The notes under the pieces were generated by a model, which was not told the DNA's origin, searched no databases, and saw only the letters and a list, made by a program, of their open reading frames with translations. Made by a program: the position numbers and the translations under genes. DNA of 64,000 nucleotides. Source: Streptomyces qaidamensis. Lineage in GTDB: Bacteria > Actinomycetota > Actinomycetes > Streptomycetales > Streptomycetaceae. Each line of letters opens with the position of its first letter. Position 1 is the first letter of the stretch. Shown in pieces: positions 28,090 to 56,614 of the stretch. The stretch covers positions 7,440,001 through 7,504,000 of the forward strand of contig NZ_CP015098.1 in the NCBI RefSeq assembly GCF_001611795.1, written 5' to 3'.

Positions 28090-28866
28090 GTGAGCGACAT
28101 TCTGGCGACCCTCGTCGCAGACGCCGAACGGCAGACGGAACGGCGGCGCGCCGTCCACCCCGAGACGGAACTGGTCATGCGCGCCGCGGCCGCGCCCCCG
28201 CCGCGGGACTTCGCCGCCGCCCTGCGGCAGCGGGGCCTCGGCGTCATCGCCGAGATGAAGCCCCGCAGTCCCTCCAAGGGGCCGCTCACCGACGACTACC
28301 GCCCCGCCGAGCTGGCCCGCGCCTATCAGGGCGGCGGTGCCTGCGCCCTGTCGGTCCTCACCCACGAGGACGGCTTCGCGGGCAGCCCCGACCACCTCGT
28401 GGTCGCCCGGGACGCGTCCGATGTCCCCGTCCTGCGCAAGGACTTCATCGTCGACGAGTACCAGATCGTGGAGGCCAGGGCGCTGGGTGCGGACGCCCTG
28501 TTGCTCATCGTCGCCGCACTGACCCCCGAGCGGCTGGCCGAACTCCTCTCGTACACGCGCGAGTACGGCATGGAGGCGCTGGTCGAGGTGCACGACGAGG
28601 GCGAGGTGGACACCGCTCTGGCGGCGGGTGCCGTTGTCATCGGCGTCAACCACCGGGACCTGCGGGACTTCTCGATCGACCGGACTCTCTCCGCCCGGCT
28701 GCGCGATCGGGTGGGCAGCCGGCGGGTCATGGTCGGCGAGAGCGGTGTCCGCGGCGCGCAGGACGCACGCGAGCTGGAACGGGCGGGAGTGGACGCGGTC
28801 CTGGTCGGAGAACTGCTCATGCGGGCCGTGGATCCCGGCGCCACGATCAAGGAACTGATCGGCTGA
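28090..28866 (+). CDS. trpC: Indole-3-glycerol phosphate synthase
   Basis: A 258-residue (beta/alpha)8 enzyme of tryptophan synthesis. Landmarks are VIAEMKPRSPSKG near residue 53 (active-site Lys), LTHEDGFAGS, VLRKDFIVDEYQI, IGVNHRDLRDF and GESGV. It converts carboxyphenylamino-deoxyribulose phosphate to indole-glycerol phosphate. The start is GTG with GGAGG seven bases upstream. Cluster-located copies of trp genes are known from antibiotics that contain Trp, where they raise precursor supply. Here the copy stands alone directly before the NRPS genes, in the same direction. This supports a Trp-derived unit, consistent with the aromatic keto-acid enzymes at 629-5,565. Confidence 0.95.
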   Translation: MSDILATLVADAERQTERRRAVHPETELVMRAAAAPPPRDFAAALRQRGLGVIAEMKPRSPSKGPLTDDYRPAELARAYQGGGACALSVLTHEDGFAGSPDHLVVARDASDVPVLRKDFIVDEYQIVEARALGADALLLIVAALTPERLAELLSYTREYGMEALVEVHDEGEVDTALAAGAVVIGVNHRDLRDFSIDRTLSARLRDRVGSRRVMVGESGVRGAQDARELERAGVDAVLVGELLMRAVDPGATIKELIG

Positions 28867-29329
28867 CGGCGAGCGGCACACGCACGACGGCACGGGTGGC
28901 CCCGTAGCGCAGGGACGCCGGGGCCGACGCGGCTGAGGGCGCCCGCAGCTCCGGATCGGGGCGCGGCTGCCCGCCGACACCACGCCCGCTCATGTCGATC
29001 AGCCGGCTCGGCGCCGGAAGGGGCCCCGAACCGCTGCCGCTGCGGGCCGTGCCCGACCGGACGGTCGTGCATGGGTTCGAGCTTCCCCGGGTGCCCCGAT
29101 TCCCCCGTACGGATCACGGGTCACACAGGAGGCCGTCCGATGGCGGAAGCTGTCAGGTGTGACCCTCCGCGCGACCACCGCCGTCCCACCGCGCCCGTCT
29201 CATGTCGATGCGCGGCAGGTGGCCCTCGGCGCCGCCCCGCAGCCGCTCCACGCAGGCCGGCGGGAGGGGCAGGGCTGAGCGATAACGCGCCGATAGGGCG
29301 CGCATGCCGGGCCCCCCGAGACTGGCGGG
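28867..29329. other. Gap between trpC and the first NRPS gene
   Basis: About 460 bases with no convincing gene. A textbook ribosome site (AGGAGG, 29,127-29,132) precedes an ATG at 29,140, but that frame runs 230 codons into NRPS1 in another frame and has Pro/Arg-rich shadow composition. It may be a short leader, a decayed small gene or chance. A promoter for the NRPS genes could lie here; I see no clear -10/-35 pair. Confidence 0.4.
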
Positions 29330-37302
<7,973 letters not shown>

Positions 37303-37306
<4 letters not shown>

Positions 37307-40300
37307 GCGCGGACATCGAAGACATCCTGCCGCTGACACCGCTGCAGGAAGGGCTGCTGTACCACGCCCAGCACGGCACAGCGGGCCCCGCGGGCACGGT
37401 GGACGGCTACGGCGTGCAGCTGACCCTGCGGCTGGCGGGCACCGTGGATCACGGCCTGCTGCGCGCCGCCTGCCGGGCCCTGCTGCGCCGGCACGCGAAC
37501 CTGCGCGCGGGCTTCCTGCACCAGGAACTCGACCGGCCCGTCCAGGTCGTCGCCTCCGACGTGGACACCCCGTGGCAGGAGCGGGACCTGCGGGAGACGG
37601 GCCGGGACACGGACGCGCCGCGGGCACGTGAGGCGGCCGCGGACCGGCTGCTCGCCGAGGAGCGCGACCGCGGCTTCGACCTGAGCCGTCCGCCTCTGCT
37701 GCGCTTCACCCTCCTGCAACTCGCCGACGAGGAACACCTGTTCACCCTCACGTACCACCACATCCTTCTCGACGGCTGGTCAGTTCCCGTCCTCGTACGG
37801 GAACTGCTCACCCTCTACGCGCACCGCGGTGACCCGGCGCAGTTGCCGAAGCTCCGCCCCTACCGCGACTACCTCGTCTGGCTCACCGAACGGGATCAGG
37901 ACGCCACGCGGGCGGCCTGGGCCCCGGTACTCGCCGGACTCGAAGGGCCCACGTGCCTGTCGACGGCGGCCCGAGCCGGGCAGGACCGGCCGGTGGCTCG
38001 CGCCGACCGGCCCGCGCAGGCGCCCGCGCACCTCACCACGGACCTCTCCGAGCGGCTCACCCGGGAACTGCGCGCATGCGCCGCCGCGCACGGAATCACC
38101 CTGAGCACCCTGGTCCAGGGCGCCTGGGGGGTTCTCCTGCACAAGCTGACCGGGCGGGACGACGTGGTGTTCGGCAGCGTCGTGGCGGTGCGGCCGCCGG
38201 AACTCCCCGGCGTCGCGGACATGGTGGGGCTGCTCATCAACACCGTGCCTGTGCGCGTGCGGACCGCACCCGGCGACAGCCTGGCCGCCGTCTGCGCGCG
38301 ACTTCACGCCCAGCAGGCACAGCTGATAGACCATCAGCACATCGGGCTCGCCGAACTCCAGCGTCTCACGGGCACCGGCGAGCTGTTCGACACGGTCGTC
38401 GTCCACGAGAGCTACCCGGTCGACCTCGCGCCCGCGGACCCGGACGTCCCGGGTCCGCGCATCACGGGCACGCGGGACCGAGGAGGCACGCACTACCCGC
38501 TGGCCCTGATCACGCACCCCGGCGACCGGCTGAGGCTGCGCCTGGAGCACCGCACGGACCTCATCGACGCCGTGACGGCGAGCGGCCTCCTCGACCGCCT
38601 GGTCCGGATCCTGCGGACGGCGGCGACGGACCCGGGTCGCCTCGTGGCCCGAACGGACGTCCTCACCGAGGAAGAACGCGGACGCGCCCTCACCGACTGG
38701 GGCCGGGGCGCGCCCCCGGTCCGCGCCGGGTGGCAGCCCGCCCCCACGCTGCCCGGACTCTTCGCCGTCCAGGCGGCCAGGACCCCCGAACGGGTGGCCG
38801 TCGAGGAGGGGAGCACCCGCCTCACCTACCGGGAACTGGACGCGCGCGCCGCAGCGCTGGCCCGCGAGCTCCTCGCGTGCGGCGCGGGCCCGGAGCGCCG
38901 GGTGGCCGTCGCGATGGACCGCTCGGCGGACCTCGTGGTGGCGCTCCTCGCCGTGGTGCGGACCGGCGCCTGCTATGTGCCGCTCGACCCGCGCTGGCCC
39001 GAGCGACGGCGACGTTTCGTCCTGGCCGACACCGGCGCGAGCGTCCTGCTCACCGAGGCGCGGTCACCGCGCGCCCTCGGCCCTGCCAGCGCACGCCGCC
39101 ACGCCACGGTCGCCCACCCGGACGCCCTCGCGTACGTGATCTACACCTCGGGCTCGACCGGAGTGCCCAAGGGCGTCGCCGTCACGCACCGGGACGTGAT
39201 CGCCCTCGCGGCCGACACCAGGCTGAGCTCCGGCGCGCACCAGCGGGTCCTGCTGCACTCCTCCCACGCCTTCGACGCGTCCACCTACGAGATGTGGGTG
39301 CCGCTCCTCAACGGCGGCCGGATCGTCGTGGCACCGCCGGGTCCGCTGACCGCGGCCCGCGTCGAGGAGTTGGTCGCCGGGCACGTCCTGACGGGCATGT
39401 TCCTGACGATCGGACTGCTGCGGGTCCTCGCCGAGGAGGCGGCGGGCTGTTTCGCGGGGCTTCGGGAGGTGTGGACGGGCGGCGAGCGGGTGCCGCCCGA
39501 GCCACTGCGCGCCGTCCTGGGCGCGTGCCCGGGCACCACCGTCGTCGCCGTGTACGGGCCGACCGAGACGACGACCTTCGCCACCTGCCGGACGTTCGCC
39601 CCTGGTGACCATGTCCAGGACGCGGTGCCGATCGGCCGCCCGCTGGACGGCACACGCGTCTACGTCCTGGACGGCTCCCTCGGCCTCGTGCCGCCCGGCA
39701 CGGTGGGGGAGGTGTACCTGGCGGGCGCGGGCGTCGCGCGCGGCTACGCCCAGCGCCCCGGCCTGAGCGCCGAGCGTTTCGTGGCGGACCCGTTCGCGGC
39801 GACGTATGGGTTGTCCGGTGAGCGCATGTACCGCACCGGCGACCTGGCCCGCTGGACGCCCGACGGGCAGCTGGAGTTCGCGGGGCGCGCCGACGACCAG
39901 GTGAAGGTGCGCGGCTTCCGCATCGAGCCGGGCGAGGTCGAGGCGGCACTCGGCGAGCAGGAACGCATCGGGCACGCGGCGGTCGTGGCCCGCGAGGACC
40001 GGCCCGGCGACCGGCGACTCGTTGCGTACGTGGTGCCGGCCCGCGGAGTCGCACCCGCCGAGATCGACCCCGCGCAGGTGACCGAGGCGGCGGCCGAACG
40101 CCTCCCGGGCCATCTGGTGCCCTCGGCCGTCGTCGTCCTCGACGCCCTGCCGCTGACGGCCAACGGCAAGCTCGACAACGCGGCCCTCCCGGCCCCCGGG
40201 CGGACCACGGCGGCCGGCGGCCGCGCGCCGCGCTCGGAGCGTGAGCGCGCCCTGTGCGCCCTGTTCGCCGAGGTGCTCGCGCTGCCCGAGGTCACCATCG

Positions 40301-40494
40301 ACGACAGCTTCTTCGCGCTCGGCGGCGACAGCCTGACCAGCCTGCGCCTGGCGGGCCGGGTCCGTTCCGTCCTGGGCGTGGACCTGGACCTCCCGCTCCT
40401 GTTCCGGCACCCGACGGTGGCAGCCCTGGAGCCGCGGCTGAAACAGCCCGCCGCGGCCGCGACGCAGCGTCCCGCTCTGCGAAGGATGCGCTGA
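37303..40494 (+). CDS. NRPS 2: C-A-T, module 3
   Basis: 1,063 residues. The C domain (about 1-450) opens with LPLTPLQEGLLYHA, the pattern of C domains that accept a D-residue donor, matching the E domain at the end of NRPS1; its active site is YHHILLDG. The A domain (470-960) reads DAYFWGVTFK, similar to codes for beta-branched aliphatic residues (Ile/Val). The T domain has GGDS near residue 1006. GTG 37,303 overlaps the NRPS1 stop and excludes an earlier in-frame ATG that lies within NRPS1. GGDS is the T-domain form usually placed before an E domain, yet none follows here. The protein ends in an Ala-rich tail (AAAATQ) and RRMR. Confidence 0.93.
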
Positions 40495-40552
40495 CCGCGC
40501 GGACACAGCACGTGGCGCCGTACCCCGCACCCGCCCCAGAGGAGAACCCTGA

Positions 40553-51117
<10,565 letters not shown>

Positions 51118-51121
<4 letters not shown>

Positions 51122-51168
51122 AGGGACGGAAGAACAAGGTGCTGTCCGACACGGTGGGTGCGCGGTGA
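51118..51168 (+). CDS. Possible 16-codon peptide between NRPS3 and dpgA
   Basis: A GTG overlapping the NRPS3 stop (GTGA) opens a 16-codon frame (VKGRKNKVLSDTVGAR) whose own stop overlaps the dpgA GTG in the same way. No family resemblance is seen. It may be a remnant, a coupling peptide or chance; there is no independent ribosome site. Confidence 0.25.
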
Positions 51169-52270
51169 CGACCGCCGAAGCACCCACGGGACTCCTGGCC
51201 CGAACCCGGCCCCGCATACTCGAACTGGCCACCGCCGCACCACCCCTGTCCTACACCCAGTCCGAGGTACTCGACCTCTACGGCATCTCGGGCCCCCGGG
51301 TCCGGTCGCTCTTCACCAACAGCGCGATAGAACGGCGCCACCTGACCTGCCGCCGATCGACCCGGACACCGGCAGGCCACGACCGGAGAGCCAGGGCGAA
51401 CTCCTCGCCAAACACCGGGAAACCGGCATCGTCATGGGCTCGGCGGCCCTGCAGAGCTGTCTGAAGAAGCTCGGCGCGTCCGTCGGCGACGTCGGCTGCT
51501 TGATGTGCGTGACCAGCACGGGACTGCTCACACCGGGATTCTCCGCGCGGATCATCCGCGAGCTGGCGCTGCCGAGGACCTGCGCGCGCGGACATCGTCG
51601 GCATGGGCTGCAACGCGGGGCTCAACGCGCTGACCGCCGTGGCCGGCTGGGCCGCGACCCACCCCGGGCAGCTCGCCATCATGCTCTGCGTCGAGGCGTG
51701 CCCGGCCGCGTACGTCTTCGACGACACGATGCGCAGCGCCGTGGTCAACAGCCTGTTCGGCGACGACGGTGCGGCCGCCTCGCGGTGCGCGCCGACGACG
51801 ACACCCACCCGTCCGGGCACGCCGGCGGCGGTGCGCAGATCCTGAAATTCGCCGGACTGCTCATCACCGAGGCCCTGGAGGCGATGCGCTACGACTGGGA
51901 CGAAGACCAGGGGAAGTTCAGCTTCTTCCTCGACCGTGATGTCCCGTACGTCGTCGGAGCCCACGCCGAGCAGGCCGTCGACACGCTGCTCGCCGGCACG
52001 GGAGTGCGGCGCACGGACATCGCGCACTGGGTCGTGCACTCCGGCGGAAAGAAGGTCATCGACTCCGTCATGGTGAACCTCGGCCTGACGCGACACGATC
52101 TGCGGCACACCGTGAGCGTGCTGCGCGACCACGGAAATCTCTCCAGCGGTTCCTTCCTCTTCTCCTATCGGCGGCTCCTGGACGGGGGCGTGGTGCGCCC
52201 CGGCGACCTCGGCGTCCTGATGAGCATGGGGCCCGGCTCGACCATCCAAACCGCGCTGGTGCGGTGGTGA
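51165..52270 (+). pseudogene. dpgA: DpgA-type polyketide synthase with three frameshifts
   Basis: Homology to the type III polyketide synthase DpgA (3,5-dihydroxyphenylacetyl-CoA from malonyl-CoA, Dpg pathway) runs the whole length but changes frame three times. RPRILELATAAPP to RRHLT is in one frame. It shifts by a lost base near 51,343 into PPIDPDTGRP to LPRTC, shifts again near 51,588 into DIVGMGCNAGLNALT to NSLFGD, and returns near 51,780 to the second frame for MRYDWDEDQGKFSFFLDR to PGSTIQTALVRW. The catalytic Cys region (LCVEACPAA) is still readable. Each step fits a 1- or 2-base loss. Sequencing error is possible at one site, but three in a row next to other damaged genes suggests decay. 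Confidence 0.85.
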
Positions 52271-52292
52271 CACGGATGGATGTGAACAGACG

Positions 52293-52955
52293 ATGACGAC
52301 ACTGCGCATACGGCTCGATTCCACGCAGGGCATGGCGCCACCGACCAGGACGATCACCGCGTTCCGTGAGCGGGCGGAGGACGAGCGGGCCGCGGCGGCG
52401 GTGATCGAACTCGGCCCCGGCCACACGGACTGGCCGGGCTCCGTCGACGTCCACACGGTGAACAAGTGGGAGCGCGCCCTGCGGCAGTGGGAACGCCTGG
52501 ACGCCGTCACCCTCGTGACCGCCTCCGGGGCGTGCGGCGGGCCCGCGTTCGACCTGCTCATGACCGCGGACATCCGGATCGCCGCCCCCGACCTGCGGAT
52601 CGCCCTGCCCACCGCGGCCGGGGACTTCTGGCCCGGCATGGCCGTCCACCGGCTCACCCACCGCGTCGGTGTCTCCTTCGCCCGCAGGCTCACACTGTGC
52701 ATGTCGGGCACCGGAGTGCTGGAGTCCTGCCAGGCGCTCGATCTGGGCATCGTCGACGAGATCACCGACGCGCTCGACGACCGCGTGGCCAAGGCCCTGG
52801 CAGGCAGTCCCTCCGGCGTCGCGGCCCGGCTGCTGCGCGGCCTGATCCTCGACGCCCCCTGCACCTCCTCCGAGGATGCGCTCGGCACCCATCTCGGCGC
52901 CTGTGATCGGGCGTTGCGCGCCGCCGGAGCCCCAAGGACGGGAGGCGAGCGGTGA
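52293..52955 (+). CDS. dpgB: DpgB, enoyl-CoA hydratase-like subunit of Dpg formation
   Basis: A 220-residue crotonase-fold protein. It has the crotonase-type LVTASGACGGPAFDLLMTADIRIA block near residues 70-95 and a helical C-terminus. In the dihydroxyphenylglycine pathway DpgB boosts the DpgA reaction and helps the aromatisation steps. The gene looks intact (ATG to TGA, no shifts) and its stop overlaps the dpgC GTG (GTGA). Its neighbours dpgA and dpgC are both broken and no dpgD is present, so it is probably no longer useful. Confidence 0.85.
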   Translation: MTTLRIRLDSTQGMAPPTRTITAFRERAEDERAAAAVIELGPGHTDWPGSVDVHTVNKWERALRQWERLDAVTLVTASGACGGPAFDLLMTADIRIAAPDLRIALPTAAGDFWPGMAVHRLTHRVGVSFARRLTLCMSGTGVLESCQALDLGIVDEITDALDDRVAKALAGSPSGVAARLLRGLILDAPCTSSEDALGTHLGACDRALRAAGAPRTGGER

Positions 52956-53551
52956 CCGCCGCCCTGACCGCGGCCTGGCAGGGGCCCCGCACCCTGGTGG
53001 TGCGCGCCGAGGAAGTCCTGGCCGATGTGCCGCGCAAGGCCGATCGCACTCCCGAACAGCGGGCGCGCGTGAACGCGGCGACGGACGACGCGCGACGCGC
53101 GCGCACCGCGTTCCTGGCCGAGCACGGGCAGGCCGTGTACGACGCGCTGATCGGGAACAGCACCCCCCTACCTCGGCTGGACGAACTCCTCGACGCCGCC
53201 GCGTTGTTGGACGGCCTGGTGCCCACCCGCGAGCAGATGGCCGCCGAGGCCGGGCTCGCGCAGGCCGACAAGGAAGGGCGGGAGATCGACCAGGCCGTCT
53301 TCTTCTCCGGCGTGCTGCGGCAGGAGCGGGCCGGCCTCCACCTGATGGAGTCGCTGCTGCGGCCCACGGACCGGGCCCTGGCACTGCTGCCGGAGTTCAC
53401 CGGGCGCGGCAGTGTCGATCTCGGCCGGTTGCACGTCGAGCGCGTCGGCGAGGCGGCCCACCTGACGGTCACCAATCCGGGCGCCCTCAACGCCGAGGAC
53501 AACGACCTGATCGCCGCCATGGACGTCGGTGTCGACCTGGCGCTCCTCGAC
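52952..53551 (+). pseudogene. dpgC: DpgC dioxygenase, 3'-truncated
   Basis: About 200 residues match the N-terminal helical region and the start of the crotonase core of DpgC, the cofactor-free 3,5-dihydroxyphenylacetyl-CoA dioxygenase (DKEGREIDQAVFFSGVL, LLPEFTGRGSVDLG, AHLTVTNPGALNAEDN, DVGVDLALLD). At about 53,551 the match ends and the frame runs straight into a protein-kinase sequence. The oxygen-binding and oxyanion parts of DpgC are missing. The intact enzyme is about 430 residues. Confidence 0.85.
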
Positions 53552-54130
53552 ATCGCACGGATACGGCGAGAGATCGAGGTATCCCACCTCCTGGGCCAGC
53601 AGACCCACTACATGCCCATCCTCGACTCCAGCCCACAAGACGGGTGGCTCGTCATGCCGATGGCACAGGCGACCGCGGAGGGTCGGCACGACGACCTCAG
53701 GGATCCTGCATCGTTACGCGGTCTGGTCGAGGCGCTAATGGACGTGCTGGAAATCGCTCACACTCACGACTGGCTTCACCGCGACGTCAAGCCCTCCAAT
53801 ATCCTGCTGCTGGACGGTCAATGGACTCTCGCCGGCTGGGGGATCGTCAGGCGGCCGAGGGGCGAGACTACGAAGGCTGGACGTACTCGCTTCGAGATTG
53901 GCACTGAGGGCTTCGCGGCACCTGAACTCTTCGTCGCGGCGCACGAGGCCACACCCTCCGCAGATATCTACGGGATTGGGCGTGTCATTGCGTGGGCATT
54001 GACAGGCAAATATCCGCAGACGAACGTGCAGCTCCTGCCTGACCCAGGACCGTGGAGGAACATCACTCGGGTCGCTACGCACGCCGATCCGAAGCGGAGG
54101 CCGCAGTGCGTCGAGGAAGCAGCACCATCT
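53552..54130 (+). pseudogene. Ser/Thr protein-kinase remnant fused to dpgC
   Basis: In frame with the dpgC fragment, the sequence becomes a Hanks-type kinase: REIEVSHLLGQ, the hinge GWLVMPMA, the catalytic loop HRDVKPSNILLL, GTEGFAAPELF and SADIYGIGRVIAWALTGKYP. The ATP-binding N-terminal lobe (Gly loop, Lys) is missing and the DFG position reads LAGWG. The C-terminus dissolves after KRRPQ. The base composition is visibly less GC-rich than dpgC. It marks the right edge of the biosynthetic cluster. Confidence 0.8.
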
Positions 54131-54700
54131 CCCTCAGCGCCGGCCTGCGGGCAAAACTGCACGCCCTGCCGAAACCAGACCTACCCCTTGGCGAGCTGGA
54201 CCCGTTCGTCCGATTGGCTGAGCGCATTGACGCAGCGAGCGCGATTCCTGGCGATGACCGACAGTGGCTGCACGGCCGGCTCAAGGACCTCAAGGACCAG
54301 TGGGGTTCGAGGCCGAAGGGCCTGCCGGAGGGTGTAGTTCACGGGGATGCATGGGTCGGCAACGTGGCGCGCACGGAGGCCGGCCCGATGTTGCTCGACT
54401 TCGAGCGCGCTTCGTTCGGCCCCCCCGGAGTGGGATCTCGTGTCGACCGCAGTGAAGCTCACCACGACCGGCGCGGTGTCTGCGGAGGAGTACGCCGCGT
54501 TCTGCGAGACTTACGGCGCTGACGTCACGGAGTGGGAAGGGTATGAACTTCTGGCTGGCGCGCGAGAGCTGCGGATGACGACGTACGCCGCGCAGCATGC
54601 CGCCACACGCCCGGAGTGGCGGCGCGAGGCGCAATACCGCATCGACTGCCTGCGCGGCCGGGCAGGGGCACCACCGTGGCGATGGAAGGCAATCAGGTAG
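54131..54700 (+). pseudogene. Aminoglycoside-phosphotransferase-family remnant with frameshift
   Basis: The C-terminal half of an APH-fold phosphotransferase. LHALPKPDLPLGELDPF, the catalytic loop VHGDAWVGN and the Mg-binding LLDFERASFGPP are in one frame. A run of seven Cs (54,420-54,426) adds one base, and the match continues in another frame as EWDLVSTAVKLTT to EWRREAQYRIDCLR. The N-terminal lobe is absent. A single base-call error in the C run could explain the shift, but not the missing half. Confidence 0.75.
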
Positions 54701-55102
54701 CCCGCGGACAGGCCGACAACCAGATACTCAGGCAGGGGCGGTATGGGTGTTCGGCATGCGGGGACATCAGCTGGGCCGGGCGGTCAGCACTGGGCGATCG
54801 AGCGACCAGGCAGTCTGGACACAGCCAGGCGTCCTCTTCCTGCCTAGGGGAGTAGCACTGCTCGCAGCTTCCGCGCTCCTCCAGGGCGTTGCATCCGGTG
54901 CCGCCAGCGAAGCACACCGTCTGCCGCTGCATGGGGCGGAGACCACGGTAGCGAGGTGGATCAGGACCTCGGTCTCGTAGCAGTCGGGGCACAGGGCGAC
55001 ATGGATGCCTGGTCTGCACTCGGCAGCCGTGACTTCGGCGCTCAGCCAGGTGCGGTGGCAGATCCGGCAGGACAGCGGCCCAGGAACGGAGCCGAGGATC
55101 AC
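54693..55102 (-). pseudogene. Cys-rich (zinc-binding-like) protein, frameshifted
   Basis: Two overlapping leftward frames together give a Cys-rich sequence: CRIC, CRPG and CPDC in the first (55,102 to about 54,930), then CFAGGTGC, CEQC and CPDC in the second (about 54,930 to 54,693). The regular C-x2-C spacing across the change of frame suggests one small zinc-ribbon-type protein broken by a shift. No specific family is recognised. It lies directly beside the IS1380-like element. Confidence 0.4.
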
Positions 55103-55157
55103 GGCCCGCTAGGCGTACCACGGACACTGCGCGGTGACATCGCGGGCGCTTCCCCAG

Positions 55158-56220
55158 CTAGCCTCGCCGTTTCGGTTGGTGTGATGAGACGCGGCTGATC
55201 GTCAGCTGTCCGATGAGCGAGGCGGAGGGAGTGTCGGTGAGGAACACCTGATGGCGTCGGCCCTTGTTCTGGTCGAACAGGGACAGCTGGGCTCCGGAGT
55301 GCGGCCGCTCCCGGCGCACGATGACGCGGGTGCCGTTGGGGTAGCCGTCCAGATCGATCAGGCCTGTCAGCTCGGCGACCTCGGCGCCCTCACCCAGCGT
55401 TCCGTCCTGGTCCAGGGCGGGATGCCAGAGGCGGTCGGGCATGGCCCGGATGGCGCGTCGGACCGTTCCGGTGATGGCGTATCCGACCGAGAAGCAGGTA
55501 CGGATTCCTCGTTTCCGCAGGTCGCGGACGTGCGCGAGGAAGGCTTTCGCGGATCCGGCGCTGTCGGTGCGGACGAGGATGTCGGTGCCGTGCCGGTGGG
55601 CGTCAGGGATCTGCGCGAGCGCCTGGTCGAGCACCGTGATGTGATCGGCGGCGGTGTTGGCGCCGGCGTTCCCGGGCCGCAGCCGGCCGGCCAGCGCCTC
55701 GCCGGTGTTGGCCAGGAAACACAGCAGCGGGTGAAAGCCGAAGCCGCCCTTATAGGTGGGTGCGGCCTGCGCTTTCTCGGAGTGGCAGGTGACCAGCGTG
55801 GCATCAAGGTCCAGGACCAGACCGGGCAGCATGCGCCGCAGCCCGGGCTGCGGGGATGCCCTCACCGTGATCGGCGGCCTGCATCCAGGCGACTTCCCGG
55901 GCCTGGGCACGGGCAGAAGCCAGCGAGGCGGCGGCCGTCTCGTCGACATCGGCGAGCAGCCGCCAGGCCGTCGGTGTCGAGGCGACAGGCCCGAAGACTG
56001 CCGCCTGGTCCCGCAGTACGGCAAGGTCTGCGATGGCCTCGCCGCCGTCGGCGAGCATCACCGCCAGGTCGGTGGCGATCCGGCCCGGGTCATGTCCGGT
56101 CCCGCGCGGCCGAAGCGGCCTGAGCGCGGCGGAGTACGCGGCGGTCAGCCCGGTGGCATCGGCGAGATCCGCCAGCAACCGTGCCCCGGCATGCCCGACC
56201 ACCCCCGAACCATCGGCACT
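55158..56220 (-). pseudogene. IS1380-family transposase, frameshifted
   Basis: The N-terminal part (SADGSGVVGHAGARLLADLA to AREVAWMQAADHGEG, 56,220 to about 55,850) and the catalytic part (GLVLDLDATLVTCHSEKAQ, TYKGGFGFHPLL, LVRTDSAGSAKAF) are in different frames, with the change near 55,850. The usual start (IGLRPKV) is in a further frame upstream of 56,220. The final codons read through the terminal repeat and stop in the flanking CTAG. It is probably inactive unless the shifts are sequence errors. Confidence 0.75.
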
Positions 56221-56375
56221 GACCTAACCTTGGGACGCAACCCGATAGCCTGCACGTAGAAAGTGCCCTCCGCCTGGACCGACAGAACCCCTCAGCAAGG
56301 TTCATCGTCCCAGGTCAGGAAGGCACTTTCGTATTTCCGCGTCAACAGCCGCCGAACTCAAGCGAAACGGCGAGA
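55162..56375 (-). mobile_element. IS1380-family-like insertion sequence with CTAG target duplication
   Basis: A 1,214-bp element. The ends are imperfect inverted repeats: CCTCGCCGTTTCGGTTG at 55,162-55,178, and TCTCGCCGTTTCGCTTG as the complement of 56,359-56,375 (15 of 17 match). It is flanked on both sides by CTAG (55,158-55,161 and 56,376-56,379), a 4-base target duplication. A second internal inverted pair (GAAAGTGCC / GGCACTTTC, about 56,259 and 56,322) lies upstream of the transposase. The element carries one leftward transposase, which is damaged. Confidence 0.75.
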
Positions 56376-56379
56376 CTAG

Positions 56380-56614
56380 CCTGCCTGGCAGGGGATCACT
56401 CCTGTGCGTCGGGCGGCGGATCGATCGCTGCCCGCAGTTCCTCCTCGGATGCCTCCCGCAGCTCGATCGTGTCCCCCTCCAGATTTCGCAGGGCCGTTCC
56501 GCTAGGACGGCGACCGCCTCACGGTCGCCTTCGCGTGGGGCACTCGTCGTCCTCTCCAAGTCAGACGACGGCAGGCGCGACACCTATCGTGCGCGCCTGC
56601 CGCATTGCGGCCTT
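56380..56614. other. Short gap with a possible leftward gene remnant
   Basis: On the minus strand a frame ending at 56,396 reads as an acidic tail (IELREASEEELRAAIDPP) that looks like real protein, but it has no clear beginning. It may be the 3' end of a small gene cut by the nearby insertion. Confidence 0.25.

Noticed and set aside
54425..54700. A separate small gene downstream of the phosphotransferase fragment
   Set aside because: Its residues continue the same phosphotransferase fold; the frame change coincides with a run of seven Cs.
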